Shown here piece by piece: positions 33,609-42,754 of a stretch of 64,000 bases of DNA (positions are counted from its first letter, which is position 1; every line of letters begins with the position of its first letter). The notes under the pieces are model-generated. The model ran no database searches. It was not told the DNA's origin and saw nothing but the letters and a program-made list of their open reading frames with translations. Origin of the DNA: Anaerotruncus sp. G3(2012) (lineage in GTDB: Bacteria; Bacillota; Clostridia; Oscillospirales; Ruminococcaceae); the NCBI RefSeq assembly GCF_000403395.2, contig NZ_KE159657.1, forward strand, positions 289,538-353,537, read 5' to 3'. Position numbers and translations under genes: made by a program.

Positions 33609-34520
33609 TCAATGATAAAAGTCTTCCTGCTGGAGCACGCGGGTTACAATCTGGATAAACTCGACAGAATAACGAGGGAGTTTTTCCTCTCTGGGATAGC
33701 AGGCATAAAAATGCCGGTGGTTCTCGTAATCCAGAAGCGGATAAAAGGCCCCATGGCGGCGGGTTGGGCCGTCTACATAAATATTGGAGCAGAGCATACA
33801 GCTCCCGGTCCCCAAGGCTACCCGCCGGGCGACCTCCAGAGAATCGGTTTCAAGCAGAATATGCGGCATCAGGCCACAACGCCGGAACAGGTCATCCTGG
33901 ACCACCCGGACGCTGTGGCCTTTTTTCAGGCTTACGAACGTTTCTTCTCCAGCCATATCCAAAGTGATGGGGGTCCCGTCCGGATAGCGGGCAGCCAAAT
34001 GGGAGCGTTTCCCTGCCAGAATGCCGATCACTTCCCGTTCGATCAGCTCGTAGGATAGGCGGGGGCTGGTAGATTCGATCGCGGCCAGAGCCAGGTCTAC
34101 CTGGCCCTGGAGGACCAGTTCCTCCAGATGGGCGCTTCCCCGCTCGGTGATCTCCAGAAGCACATGGGGAAACTGGGCCATGAACCATGGCAGAGCCAGC
34201 GGAAGCACCTGCATGGCGCGCTGGACGCTGATCCCCAGCCGGAGCCGGCCGCTGTTCTCCTCCCGGATCGCCTGGATCTGGGTTTCCAGGCGCTGGCTGG
34301 CGGCCAGGATGATCCCGGCAGTTTGCAGATATTTTTCCCCTGCGAAGGTGGGCCGGAAGGGGGACACGCTCCGGTCGAACAGCGAGACCCCCAGTTCGGC
34401 CTCCACCTGTTTGAGCATCTGGCTCAGGGAAGGCTGGCTGATATAGAGCTTTTTTGCGGCGGCGGTGATACTGCCTTCCTGCGCGATGGTGCGGATATAA
34501 TGGGCCTGTTTCAGGTTCAT
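33609..34520 (-). CDS. LysR-family transcriptional regulator of the citrate cluster
   Basis: 303 residues. Begins MNLKQAHYIRTIAQEGSITA with recognition helix ISQPSLSQMLKQVE, then an effector domain. The start at 34520 is used because GGGGAGGA lies seven bases before it; the frame extends upstream to 34556 without a site. It is divergent from citD-citE-citF and convergent with the other LysR gene. Its N-terminus resembles that regulator (MNLK...HYI), suggesting related origin. A likely citrate-responsive activator by context. Confidence 0.88.
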   Translation of the reverse strand: MNLKQAHYIRTIAQEGSITAAAKKLYISQPSLSQMLKQVEAELGVSLFDRSVSPFRPTFAGEKYLQTAGIILAASQRLETQIQAIREENSGRLRLGISVQRAMQVLPLALPWFMAQFPHVLLEITERGSAHLEELVLQGQVDLALAAIESTSPRLSYELIEREVIGILAGKRSHLAARYPDGTPITLDMAGEETFVSLKKGHSVRVVQDDLFRRCGLMPHILLETDSLEVARRVALGTGSCMLCSNIYVDGPTRRHGAFYPLLDYENHRHFYACYPREEKLPRYSVEFIQIVTRVLQQEDFYH

Positions 34521-34624
34521 AGAAAAATCCTCCCCGGTTTGTTGCAAAACGTCCAAATGGTATGGCCTGCATCTGCTTTACATCATAACATAATCTCTAT
34601 ATAAGTCAATCTATAGCGGGTTTC

Positions 34625-34691
34625 ATAAGAAAAAAGTTATATAAAATGCAGAAAAATTCTATTTGTCCCTAATGAGGATGCATGTTAAACT
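34625..34691 (+). promoter_or_regulatory. citD promoter with LysR-type box at about -65
   Basis: TTGTCC (34663-34668) and TAAACT (34686-34691), 17 bp apart. ATAAGAAAAAAGTTAT (34625-34640) is centred about 65 bp before the predicted transcription start and closely resembles the box at 32572-32586. Confidence 0.6.
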
Positions 34692-34740
34692 ATTGCCATC
34701 AAAGAGCGGAAAGACCCCATTTTATAAGGAGGCACAGGAG

Positions 34741-35043
34741 ATGGAAATTTTGAAGCCAGCCATTGCCGGAACAATGGAATCCAGCGATGCGCAAGTGACA
34801 ATAGAGCCGGGCACAGCGGGTATTGAGCTGACCCTTACCAGCAGCGTCATGAATCAGTATGGGCGGCAGATCAGATCCACCATTTTGGAGACGTTGGAAC
34901 GGCTGGGCGTTGCCAGCGCCCGTGTAACCGTCGTGGATAAAGGGGCGCTGGACTGTACCCTGAAAGCGAGGGTGGAATGTGCGGTGTTCCGCAGCTGCGG
35001 CCAGTCGGCCGCAAATATCCCCTGGGGAGGTGCGGTAAGATGA
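34741..35043 (+). CDS. citD: citrate lyase acyl carrier protein (gamma subunit)
   Basis: 100 residues. ACP subunit carrying the phosphoribosyl-dephospho-CoA prosthetic group; the candidate attachment Ser is in GTMESSDAQV near residue 14. Later conserved parts include SSVMNQYGRQIR and VDKGALDCTLKARVE. AAGGAGG precedes ATG 34741. First gene of citDEF, overlapping citE by ATGA. It works in the complex that splits citrate into acetate and oxaloacetate. Confidence 0.95.
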   Translation: MEILKPAIAGTMESSDAQVTIEPGTAGIELTLTSSVMNQYGRQIRSTILETLERLGVASARVTVVDKGALDCTLKARVECAVFRSCGQSAANIPWGGAVR

Positions 35044-35954
35044 TTCCCCGTCCAAGACCCGAACGGTTCCGGCTGCGCCGCACCATGATGTTCATGAATG
35101 CACAGAAACCGGGGCTGATCAAAGATGCTTATATCTATGGCGCTGATTCCATCATGCTGGATTTGGAAGATGCGGTGGCCGAGAACCAGAAGGACGCCGC
35201 ACGTTTCTCCCTATACCACGCTTTACGGTCGATCGACTATGGTGACACCGAGGTGATCGTACGCATCAATGGTCTGGATACCCCCCATTGGCGGGAGGAT
35301 GTCCGGGTGTGCGTGGCCGGCGGAGCCGACGGAATCCGCATCGCAAAGTGCGAGAGCGCCGATGATGTGCACACCATAGAACGCGCGGTGGAGGAAACCG
35401 AGCGGGAGTTTGGTGTGGAGCAGGGGAGGACCCTGTTGATGGCCGCGCTGGAAAGCCCCAAGGGGGTGCTGAATGCCTACGAAATCTGTTCCGCATCCGA
35501 GCGGATGTTTGGGGTGGCGATCTCGGGCGGTGATTTCCGGAAATGTATGCAGACCACCCCGCAGCGGGATGGTGTGGATATGCTGTTCGCCCGCGGACAG
35601 ATGCTGCTGGCTGCCCGCGCTGCGGGAATCCAGTGCTTTGACACCGTATTCACCAATCTGGACGATCAGGAAGGGTTCGAGGCCGAAGTCCTGCAAAACA
35701 AGGCAATGGGGTTTGATGGAAAAAGCCTCATCAACCCCAGACAGATTCGGTTTGTCCATCAGGTTTTTGCCCCCACTGAAAAAGAGGTCATGCAGGCGGA
35801 AAAAATCCTGCTGGCCTACCGGGAGCAGTCTGCCGCCGGGGTGGGCGTGTTCACTGTGGACGGCAAGATGATCGACATTGCCTTTATTCCCGGTGCCGAA
35901 CGTACGCTGCGTCTGGCGCGGGCCTGTGGTATGTATGAGGGGGATCTGATATGA
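35040..35954 (+). CDS. citE: citrate lyase beta subunit (citryl-ACP lyase)
   Basis: 304 residues, HpcH/HpaI-like TIM barrel. RRTMMFMNAQKPG at the N-terminus, DSIMLDLEDAVAENQK near residue 35 (metal-binding acidic residues), RINGLDTPHW near 75, and ALESPKGVLNA near 140 with the metal-binding Glu. It cleaves citryl-ACP to acetyl-ACP and oxaloacetate. ATGA overlaps with citD before and citF after indicate strict translational coupling. Confidence 0.96.
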   Translation: MIPRPRPERFRLRRTMMFMNAQKPGLIKDAYIYGADSIMLDLEDAVAENQKDAARFSLYHALRSIDYGDTEVIVRINGLDTPHWREDVRVCVAGGADGIRIAKCESADDVHTIERAVEETEREFGVEQGRTLLMAALESPKGVLNAYEICSASERMFGVAISGGDFRKCMQTTPQRDGVDMLFARGQMLLAARAAGIQCFDTVFTNLDDQEGFEAEVLQNKAMGFDGKSLINPRQIRFVHQVFAPTEKEVMQAEKILLAYREQSAAGVGVFTVDGKMIDIAFIPGAERTLRLARACGMYEGDLI

Positions 35955-37510
35955 AAAATGCAGTTGGAAGGGAAATTCCCGATGCCCTGTTGACCGGGGG
36001 GCGGGAAGTTTATCAGGGGAAAAACCACATGGACGGCAGATACATCCAGAAAGCCGCCCCAAAGACCCGGCGCTGCGAGAAGCCGCAGGAAAGCAAGGTG
36101 GTGGAATCCATCGCACAGGCGCTTCGGCAGTGCAAAGCCGCAAATGGTATGACCTTTTCGTTCCACCACCATCTCCGGGATGGGGACTATGTGGTAAACA
36201 TGGTGATGCAGACCGCTATTGAGCAGCTGGGACTGGAAGAACTGACCATCGCAGCCACCAGCCTGGGTTCGGCCCACGACCCTATTGCCGATTATATCGA
36301 GGCGGGTAAGGTGGTGGGGATCCAGACTTCCGGCATCCGGGGCCGGATGGGGGAGGTCGTGTCCGCTGGAAAGCTGAAGACCCCCGCGGTGATCCGCAGC
36401 CATGGCGGACGTCCCCGGGCGATTGAGGGGGGCGAAGTGCACATCGACATCGCCTTTATCGCCGCCCCTACCAGCGACTGTATGGGCAACTGCCGGGGGA
36501 TCGGCGGCAAGTCCAACTGTGGAAGCCTCGGCTACGCCATGACCGACGCCAGATATGCCGATCATGTGGTGGTCATCACCGACTGCCTGGTGGATTTTCC
36601 CAACATGCCCGCCAGCGTAGAAGCCATCGACGTGGATGCGGTCGTGGTGGTGGACTCGATCGGCAACCCGCAGAAGATCGCCTCGGCCGCAGCACGCATC
36701 TCCCAGAATCCCCGTGACCTGATGATGGCAGAGGATGTCGCAAAGGTGATCGCCTCCACCCCCTACTTCAAGGATGGGTTTTCGTTCCAAACCGGCGTGG
36801 GCGGGCCTTCCCTCGCGGCCAACCTGTTTCTGGAACAGTATATGGATGACCGTGGAATCCGGATGGGCTGGGCCATCGGCGGTATCTGCGGGCCTATGGT
36901 GGAACTGCTGAAAAAGGGCAAGGTAGGCAAGGTGATTGACGTTCAGGACTTCGATCTGGATGGGGTGAACTCGATCCACCAGACCCCCGGACACTTTGAG
37001 ATGAGCGCCAGCCAGTACGCCAATCCCGCAAACAAAGGGGCTTTCGTGAACAAGCTTGACTTTGTGGTATTGGCCGCGCTGGAGATCGACACCAGCTTCA
37101 ATGTAAATGTTCTCACCGGCTCGGACGGTGTCCTCCGCGGCGCCCCCGGCGGGCATCCGGATGCGGCAGCCGGGAGCAAGTGCTGTATCATCGTCACTCC
37201 TCTGATCCGGGGGCGGATGGCCACCGTCTGTGAGCATGTGGTCACCGTCACGACCCCCGGGGACTGTGTGGATGTGCTGGTCACCGATTACGGCATCGCT
37301 GTCAACCCTCTGCGGCCGGACCTGATCCAGTGTCTGGACGCGGCTGGGATTCCCCATGTGGGCATTGAGACGTTAAAAGAGAAGGCGTATGCACTGGTGG
37401 GGACCCCTGACGATCTGGAATGGGAGGAACAGGTGGTAGCCGTACTGGAAGCCCGGGATGGGACCATTCTGGATGTCGTGCGGAAGATCAGGCCGTTTAC
37501 GCTGGGCTGA
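35951..37510 (+). CDS. citF: citrate lyase alpha subunit (citrate:acetyl-ACP transferase)
   Basis: 519 residues. CoA-transferase-like subunit with TFSFHHHLRDGDYVVNMV near residue 57, GIRGRMGEVVSAGKL near 125, IRSHGGRPRAIEGGEVHIDI near 145 and the long conserved C-terminal half (VLTGSDGVLRGAPGGHPD, VTDYGIAVNP). Length matches typical CitF (about 510). It swaps acetyl for citryl on the ACP. Last gene of the overlapping citDEF set; the carrier gene follows after 30 bp. Confidence 0.97.
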   Translation: MKNAVGREIPDALLTGGREVYQGKNHMDGRYIQKAAPKTRRCEKPQESKVVESIAQALRQCKAANGMTFSFHHHLRDGDYVVNMVMQTAIEQLGLEELTIAATSLGSAHDPIADYIEAGKVVGIQTSGIRGRMGEVVSAGKLKTPAVIRSHGGRPRAIEGGEVHIDIAFIAAPTSDCMGNCRGIGGKSNCGSLGYAMTDARYADHVVVITDCLVDFPNMPASVEAIDVDAVVVVDSIGNPQKIASAAARISQNPRDLMMAEDVAKVIASTPYFKDGFSFQTGVGGPSLAANLFLEQYMDDRGIRMGWAIGGICGPMVELLKKGKVGKVIDVQDFDLDGVNSIHQTPGHFEMSASQYANPANKGAFVNKLDFVVLAALEIDTSFNVNVLTGSDGVLRGAPGGHPDAAAGSKCCIIVTPLIRGRMATVCEHVVTVTTPGDCVDVLVTDYGIAVNPLRPDLIQCLDAAGIPHVGIETLKEKAYALVGTPDDLEWEEQVVAVLEARDGTILDVVRKIRPFTLG

Positions 37511-37540
37511 CAGAAATCAAACAGAAAGAGGTTACAGATT

Positions 37541-38908
37541 ATGACTGAGACTATGGTAGGTATTCTCGGCTTCCTGTGCATCATCGCTATCGTGGTGACG
37601 CTGTTCCAGAGCCGTACCCTTCCAAGCATTGCTTTTATCGTTTTCCCCTTTACCCTGGCGGTTGTCCTCGTATTGGGCGGTTACTATACCATGGGGAATG
37701 TAGGCTCCCTCATCAAATCCGGGTTTGGGTCCACCGCCCCTACTGCGGCTCTGTTTGTATTCAGCGTACTATATTTTGGGATTATGACAGATGCTGGTAT
37801 GTTTGATGTTATCATTGGAAAATTGATGAAGGTGGTGGGCAACAGTGTTGTAGGCGTTACCGTCATGACCACTGTGATCGCCCTCATCGGCCATCTGGAC
37901 GGTGGCGGGGCCTCCACCTTCTGTATTGTGGTTCCCGCCATGCTGCCGGTCTACAGGAAGATGCACATGCGCCCCGCTACCCTGCTGCGTGTGAGTGTGC
38001 TGGCGATGGGCGTACTCAATCTGATGCCCTGGTCCGGTCCCACCGCCCGCGCTGCCACTGTGCTGGGCATAGAGGCCAGCCAGCTTTGGAGCACGCTGCT
38101 CCCCATCCAGGCATTTGGCATCGCTCTGTGTCTGGCCCATGCTGTTTTGGCCGGTGTTCAGGAGCGGAAACGGGGTGCGGGCCTCAACGGCAGCCTGGCC
38201 CAGCTGGAAGGCGAGGTGGTGCTGGATGATGCTGCCCAGGAAGCGAAGAACGAGCTGTCTCGCCCCGGTCTTTTCGCGGTCAATGTCCTGCTCACGGTCG
38301 CTGTAATCGCCCTGCTGATCTGGGATAAATTCCCCAGTTATGTGCCCTTCATGCTGGGCGTGGCCGCTTCACTGCTGATCAACTATGGGTTTACCGCCAA
38401 GGCCCACAAACAGATCATCAACAGCCATGCCGCTCCCGCTTTGATGATGTGCTCCACCCTGATGGGCGCCGCTGTTCTCATGGGCGTGCTGGTCAAGAGC
38501 GTCACGGTCAATGACGTGGAGGTTGCCAGTGTAGTCACCTGCATGTCCAACCTCATCAAGATGGTCCTGCCCGCTTTCCTGGGCCGTCACCTGCCCATTG
38601 TAATCGGCATCCTGTCTGTACCTTTGGCGCTGGCTTTCGATACCGACAGCTACTTCTACGGTATGCTCCCTGTTATGATCGGTATCGGCGAAGGATTCGG
38701 CATCGCCGCCCTGCCTATCGCTGTGGCAATGGTGGTCTGCCGCAACTGCGCCACCTTTATCAGTCCTATGGTACCCGCCACCCTCCTGGGCGTTGGCCTG
38801 GCCGATGTGGACATCAAGGACCATATCAAGAACAGTTTCCCCTATGTCTGGGGCTTCTCCATCCTGTGTATGCTGGTGGCTATTCTGCTGGGTATCATGC
38901 CTCTGTAA
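37541..38908 (+). CDS. CitMHS-family metal-citrate:proton symporter
   Basis: 455 residues, about 12 membrane helices. The signature IGHLDGGGASTFCIVVPAMLP near residue 112 and VLNLMPWSGPTARAA near 157 match CitM/CitH, which import citrate complexed with Mg2+ or Ca2+. AGAGG lies before ATG 37541. Position directly after citDEF supports citrate as substrate. A terminator follows, and citC and citXG come from a later start. Confidence 0.9.
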   Translation: MTETMVGILGFLCIIAIVVTLFQSRTLPSIAFIVFPFTLAVVLVLGGYYTMGNVGSLIKSGFGSTAPTAALFVFSVLYFGIMTDAGMFDVIIGKLMKVVGNSVVGVTVMTTVIALIGHLDGGGASTFCIVVPAMLPVYRKMHMRPATLLRVSVLAMGVLNLMPWSGPTARAATVLGIEASQLWSTLLPIQAFGIALCLAHAVLAGVQERKRGAGLNGSLAQLEGEVVLDDAAQEAKNELSRPGLFAVNVLLTVAVIALLIWDKFPSYVPFMLGVAASLLINYGFTAKAHKQIINSHAAPALMMCSTLMGAAVLMGVLVKSVTVNDVEVASVVTCMSNLIKMVLPAFLGRHLPIVIGILSVPLALAFDTDSYFYGMLPVMIGIGEGFGIAALPIAVAMVVCRNCATFISPMVPATLLGVGLADVDIKDHIKNSFPYVWGFSILCMLVAILLGIMPL

Positions 38909-38928
38909 GCGCTCTCCTTTTCTTGTTT

Positions 38929-38969
38929 CCCCTGGCGTTCGTCGGTTGCTGCGTCAGGGGACTTTTTTT
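38929..38969 (+). terminator. terminator after the citrate carrier
   Basis: CCCCTG...CAGGGG stem with inner CG pairs and a T7 run. A TATAAT at 38986-38991 just after it could start a separate citC-citXG transcript. Confidence 0.65.
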
Positions 38970-39067
38970 AGCAACCGCCCTCTGTTATAATGAAAACGCT
39001 GGAAAACATCAGGATGGTTCTTTTCCAACCTGCGGCGATCCCACACTGCTGATATGAGGTGAATTTT

Positions 39068-40108
39068 ATGGCAGATACATTGATTGCGGTTTCCCCAAAA
39101 GACACACGCGCCCAACGGCAGCTGGACGCACTTCTGGAGCAGGAGGGAATCTGCCGGGACGGGAATCTGGACTACACCTGCGGCCTTTTTGATGCGGATT
39201 GGAAGCTGGCTGCCACAGGAAGCTGTTTTGGAAATACCATCCGCTGCCTGGCGGTGGATCGGAGGCGCCAGGGGGAAGGGCTGCTCAACCAGGTGGTAAG
39301 CCACCTGATGGAGGTTCAGGCGGAACGCGGGAATACCCACCTGTTCCTATACACCAAGCCGCAGAGTGCCAGATTTTTTTGTGATCTTGGGTTTTATGAG
39401 ATTGCGCGGGTAGAGGACCGTCTGGTCTTTCTGGAGAACCGCCGCCGGGGCTTTTCCGACTACTGCACAGCACTGGAACAGATGCGGCGGGAAGGGGAGG
39501 CGGCCGCGGTCGTTATGAATGCGAACCCCTTCACACTGGGCCACCTGCATCTGGTGGAGCGGGCCGCAGCGGCACATGAAACGGTTCATCTGTTTGTCCT
39601 CAGTGAAGAGGCCGGCCCCATCCCTTCCACTGTCCGCCGGCGTCTGGTACAGGCGGGGGTGTCCCACCTATCTAATGTGATCTGCCATGAATCTGGCCCC
39701 TACATCATCAGCGGGGCCACCTTTCCCAGTTATTTTTTAAAGGATGCGGATTCGGTCATCCATACCCATGCTGCTTTAGACCTGGAGGTCTTTGGAAAGA
39801 TCGCCCCCCGCCTGAATATCAGATACCGCTATGTAGGGGAGGAGAAGAGCAGCCGCGTCACAGCCCTGTATAATGGGGAGATGGTCCGGCGCCTGCCGGA
39901 ACTTGGCATCCAGTGCCGGGTGATCCCGCGTCTGGAACACGATGGGCAGCCGGTGAGCGCCAGTACAGTCAGAAGATGGATTCATGATGGGCGGCTGGGG
40001 GAGATCGGTCCTTTGGTGCCCAAAACAACCTGGGACTATTTTGCCTCGCCCGAGGCCAAGCCGGTAATTGCTGCCATCCGGGCCTGTGAAGATGTGATCC
40101 ACTATTGA
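39068..40108 (+). CDS. citC: [citrate (pro-3S)-lyase] ligase
   Basis: 346 residues. N-terminal GNAT-like region (about residues 20-130, AVDRRRQGEGLLNQVVSHLM), then an adenylyl-transferase-like domain with the NxxPFTLGHLHLVERA nucleotide-binding motif near residue 152. It reactivates citrate lyase by acetylating the ACP prosthetic group with ATP and acetate. ATG 39068 follows GAGGTG by six bases. It is 12 bp upstream of citXG. In many clusters citC comes before citD; here it follows the carrier. Confidence 0.95.
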   Translation: MADTLIAVSPKDTRAQRQLDALLEQEGICRDGNLDYTCGLFDADWKLAATGSCFGNTIRCLAVDRRRQGEGLLNQVVSHLMEVQAERGNTHLFLYTKPQSARFFCDLGFYEIARVEDRLVFLENRRRGFSDYCTALEQMRREGEAAAVVMNANPFTLGHLHLVERAAAAHETVHLFVLSEEAGPIPSTVRRRLVQAGVSHLSNVICHESGPYIISGATFPSYFLKDADSVIHTHAALDLEVFGKIAPRLNIRYRYVGEEKSSRVTALYNGEMVRRLPELGIQCRVIPRLEHDGQPVSASTVRRWIHDGRLGEIGPLVPKTTWDYFASPEAKPVIAAIRACEDVIHY

Positions 40109-40120
40109 AAGGAGCGGACA

Positions 40121-41515
40121 ATGGAACGGGAAGTGACATTGACAGAAGTGTTGGAGGCCAGGGAAAACAGGGTATGGCATCAGAACGCCCTGCTTGAAAA
40201 ATATGGGGTACCGGTCATCTCCTTCACCCTGAACATCGCCGGACCGGTCAAAGATTCCCCCCTGATCCGGCGGTCGTTCCGGGCGGGACAGAGACAGTTG
40301 GAGGCCAGTTTTCAGGCAGCGAAACTCCCTGTATTGGATCGTCAGGAGCTGCTGGCTCCCACCGGTTGTGAGGCGCGGTATGCAGTGAAAGGAACAGCCC
40401 GGGAAGTGAAGGCGCTATGTGTTTCGATCGAAGACAGTACCGGGCTGGGCAGGCTGTTCGATATGGATGTCCTGGCTCCGGATGGCCGCAAACTGGATCG
40501 GGAAGAGGTTGGGGGCGGCTCCCGCAACTGCATCGTCTGCGGTGCGGAGGGGAGAGGGTGCGCCTCCCGGCGGGTCCATTCGGTGGAAACGCTTCAAAAG
40601 GCGACTCTGCGCATCATGGAGGAGCACTTCGCCGCTGCGGACCGGGAAACTGTCGCTGCACTGGCGACAAGAGCCCTGCTGGAAGAGGTCTGCATCACGC
40701 CCAAGCCGGGCCTCGTAGATCGGGCAAACAACGGCAGCCACCGGGATATGGACCTTTTCACCTTTCTTGCCAGTGCCGCAGCTTTGGCCCCCTATTGGTC
40801 CCGCTGTGTGCAAATCGGCCAGGATACGGCAAAAGGCACCCCGCCGGATACCTTTCAGGCCCTGAAACAGGCCGGTCAGAGTGCGGAACGCACCATGTTT
40901 GCCGCTACAGGCGGCGTCAATACCCACAAAGGAGCGATTTTTACACTGGGAACCATCTGCGGTGCTGTGGGGCGGCTGTGGCGGGCGGACAATCCCTGCC
41001 GGGATCCAAAAGCCATACTGGCGGAATGTTCCGCCATGGCGACCGCTGCGGTAGAAGCGGATTTTGCGGGCCTGAGCGATGAAACTGCCCATACCACTGG
41101 ACAAAAGCTCTATCTGCGGCAGGGGTTGGCCGGGGTCCGAGGGGAAGCGGCCCGGGGTTTTCCGGGGGTCTCTGAGATTGCCCTCCCTGCGTTCCAGAGG
41201 GCGCTGGACTCCGGCCGAAGCCGAAACGATGCAGGGGCTGTCGCGCTGCTTCACCTGATCGCGAAGGTAACCGACACCAATATGATCGCCCGGGGTGGGC
41301 AGTCTGCTGCCAAAAGAGCGGCGGAGGACTGTGCCCGGCTGCTGGAACGCAGCCCTCTGCCGGAAATGGAGGATATTGCAGCTTTGGACCAGGCGTTTAT
41401 CCAACAGAACCTCTCTCCGGGAGGGTGTGCCGATCTGCTGTCTGCATCGCTGTTTTTGTGGGGCTGGGAGAATGAGGAAATTTTGCACAAACCCTGCGAA
41501 AAAACATCTCCATGA
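40121..41515 (+). CDS. citXG: CitX-CitG fusion (citrate lyase prosthetic-group synthesis and transfer)
   Basis: 464 residues. About residues 1-170 are CitX, the transferase that loads phosphoribosyl-dephospho-CoA onto apo-ACP (VTLTEVLEARENR, SIEDSTGLGRLFDMDV, CIVCG). About 175-455 are CitG, which makes triphosphoribosyl-dephospho-CoA (CITPKPGLVDRANNGSHRDM, GGVNTHKGAIFTLG, SRNDAG). Fused citXG genes are known from some Gram-negative citrate fermenters. AAAGGAGCGG precedes ATG. It completes a full citrate lyase maturation set in the window. Confidence 0.93.
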   Translation: MEREVTLTEVLEARENRVWHQNALLEKYGVPVISFTLNIAGPVKDSPLIRRSFRAGQRQLEASFQAAKLPVLDRQELLAPTGCEARYAVKGTAREVKALCVSIEDSTGLGRLFDMDVLAPDGRKLDREEVGGGSRNCIVCGAEGRGCASRRVHSVETLQKATLRIMEEHFAAADRETVAALATRALLEEVCITPKPGLVDRANNGSHRDMDLFTFLASAAALAPYWSRCVQIGQDTAKGTPPDTFQALKQAGQSAERTMFAATGGVNTHKGAIFTLGTICGAVGRLWRADNPCRDPKAILAECSAMATAAVEADFAGLSDETAHTTGQKLYLRQGLAGVRGEAARGFPGVSEIALPAFQRALDSGRSRNDAGAVALLHLIAKVTDTNMIARGGQSAAKRAAEDCARLLERSPLPEMEDIAALDQAFIQQNLSPGGCADLLSASLFLWGWENEEILHKPCEKTSP

Positions 41516-41722
41516 TTTTTTCAGAGTTGTCTTGTTTAATGTTGCAAAAGATGGTAAACTGGTAAAGAGCGGGGCGACATGGAGGCAGGATTTTGTCAGT
41601 ATTGGAGGTGACTGTAAAATTTTAGCTGCTCCGTGTCCCGGGCGATTGTCCCGTCTCTCCGAACAGGAATTCTGTATGTTGTGAAGAAGAACCACAAAAA
41701 AGTTGGAAAGGATGTTTTACCC

Positions 41723-42664
41723 ATGAAATGTCTCATTATTGATGCGGTCCACAGTTCGATTTCGGAAGAGCTTGGCAAGTATATGCAGGTAGATACCAAA
41801 ATGCTCCCTTCCCAGGAGGAACTTGCGTCGCTGATTCCGGATTATGACGTGCTGATTATGCGTGTCGACCCCAAGATTGACAAAACCATCCTTGATGCTG
41901 CCGCAAACCTCAAGGTAATCGGTGTCTGCGCTGTCGGCCTCAACCATGTCGATACCGAGACCGCCAAAGCAAAGGGCATTCAGGTATTCAATGCGCCCGG
42001 CATGAACGCCAACGCAGTTGCTGAGCTGACCCTCGCAAAGATGCTCGAGATGTCCCGCCACACCATTCCGGCGAACCATGATGTCAAGGTCAACAAATCG
42101 TGGGATAAATATAAATTTGTTGGGCGTGAGCTGCGCGGCAAAACGCTCGGTATCTTGGGCTTCGGGCGCATTGGACGCCGTGTCGGTGAGCTGGGACGCG
42201 CATTCAAGATGAACATTGTTGCTTACGATCCGTTCCTCAAGCCCGAGGATTTCGAAAAAGAGGGCGCTACCGGCATGGGCGTGGACGAACTGCTCAAGGT
42301 TTCGGATTATGTGACCATCCATGTGCCCCTCACCGCAGAGACGAAAAACCTGTTCAATGCGAAGTCGATTTCTGAGATGAAAAACGATGCGGTTGTCCTC
42401 AATATGGGCCGCGGCGGAATCGTCAACGAGAAGGATATGTATGAGGCGCTCAAGGCTGGCAAAATCGGCGGCTATGCTTCGGATGTTATGGAGAACGAGC
42501 TGGCTGGCGGCGGACTCACCGAAGGCGCAGGCTTCGACTCCCCGCTTTTTGAGTGCGACAACTTCATTGTTTCTCCTCACATCGGCGCGCAGACCGTCGA
42601 TGCTTCCCGTGATATCGCTGAACTGATCATCGCAAAGGTCAAGGAAGCGCTCAAGCTCGGCTGA
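41723..42664 (+). CDS. D-2-hydroxyacid dehydrogenase (SerA/phosphoglycerate dehydrogenase-like)
   Basis: 313 residues. NAD-binding motif GILGFGRIGRRVGELGRA near residue 145, catalytic Arg in NMGRGGIVNEKD near 232, and the Glu/His pair ending in SPHIGAQT near 288. There is no C-terminal ACT domain, so it is the short form. Likely 3-phosphoglycerate dehydrogenase or a related D-hydroxyacid enzyme; the exact substrate is not certain. AAGGATG precedes ATG 41723. A TTGTTT/TAAACT pair (41532/41555, 17 bp) may be its promoter. A perfect terminator follows. Confidence 0.85.
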   Translation: MKCLIIDAVHSSISEELGKYMQVDTKMLPSQEELASLIPDYDVLIMRVDPKIDKTILDAAANLKVIGVCAVGLNHVDTETAKAKGIQVFNAPGMNANAVAELTLAKMLEMSRHTIPANHDVKVNKSWDKYKFVGRELRGKTLGILGFGRIGRRVGELGRAFKMNIVAYDPFLKPEDFEKEGATGMGVDELLKVSDYVTIHVPLTAETKNLFNAKSISEMKNDAVVLNMGRGGIVNEKDMYEALKAGKIGGYASDVMENELAGGGLTEGAGFDSPLFECDNFIVSPHIGAQTVDASRDIAELIIAKVKEALKLG

Positions 42665-42699
42665 TTCCGTTTACACAGCTCCAGAAAGCCAGAACACAG

Positions 42700-42730
42700 A
42701 GAGCCGCCCAGCATCTGGGCGGCTCTCTTT
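42700..42730 (+). terminator. intrinsic terminator, probably bidirectional
   Basis: Perfect 12-bp stem AGAGCCGCCCAG/CTGGGCGGCTCT with a CAT loop, then CTTTTG. It lies between the convergent dehydrogenase and DUF1846 genes. Confidence 0.9.
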
Positions 42731-42754
42731 TGAAATCCCTGAAACGCGGATTTC

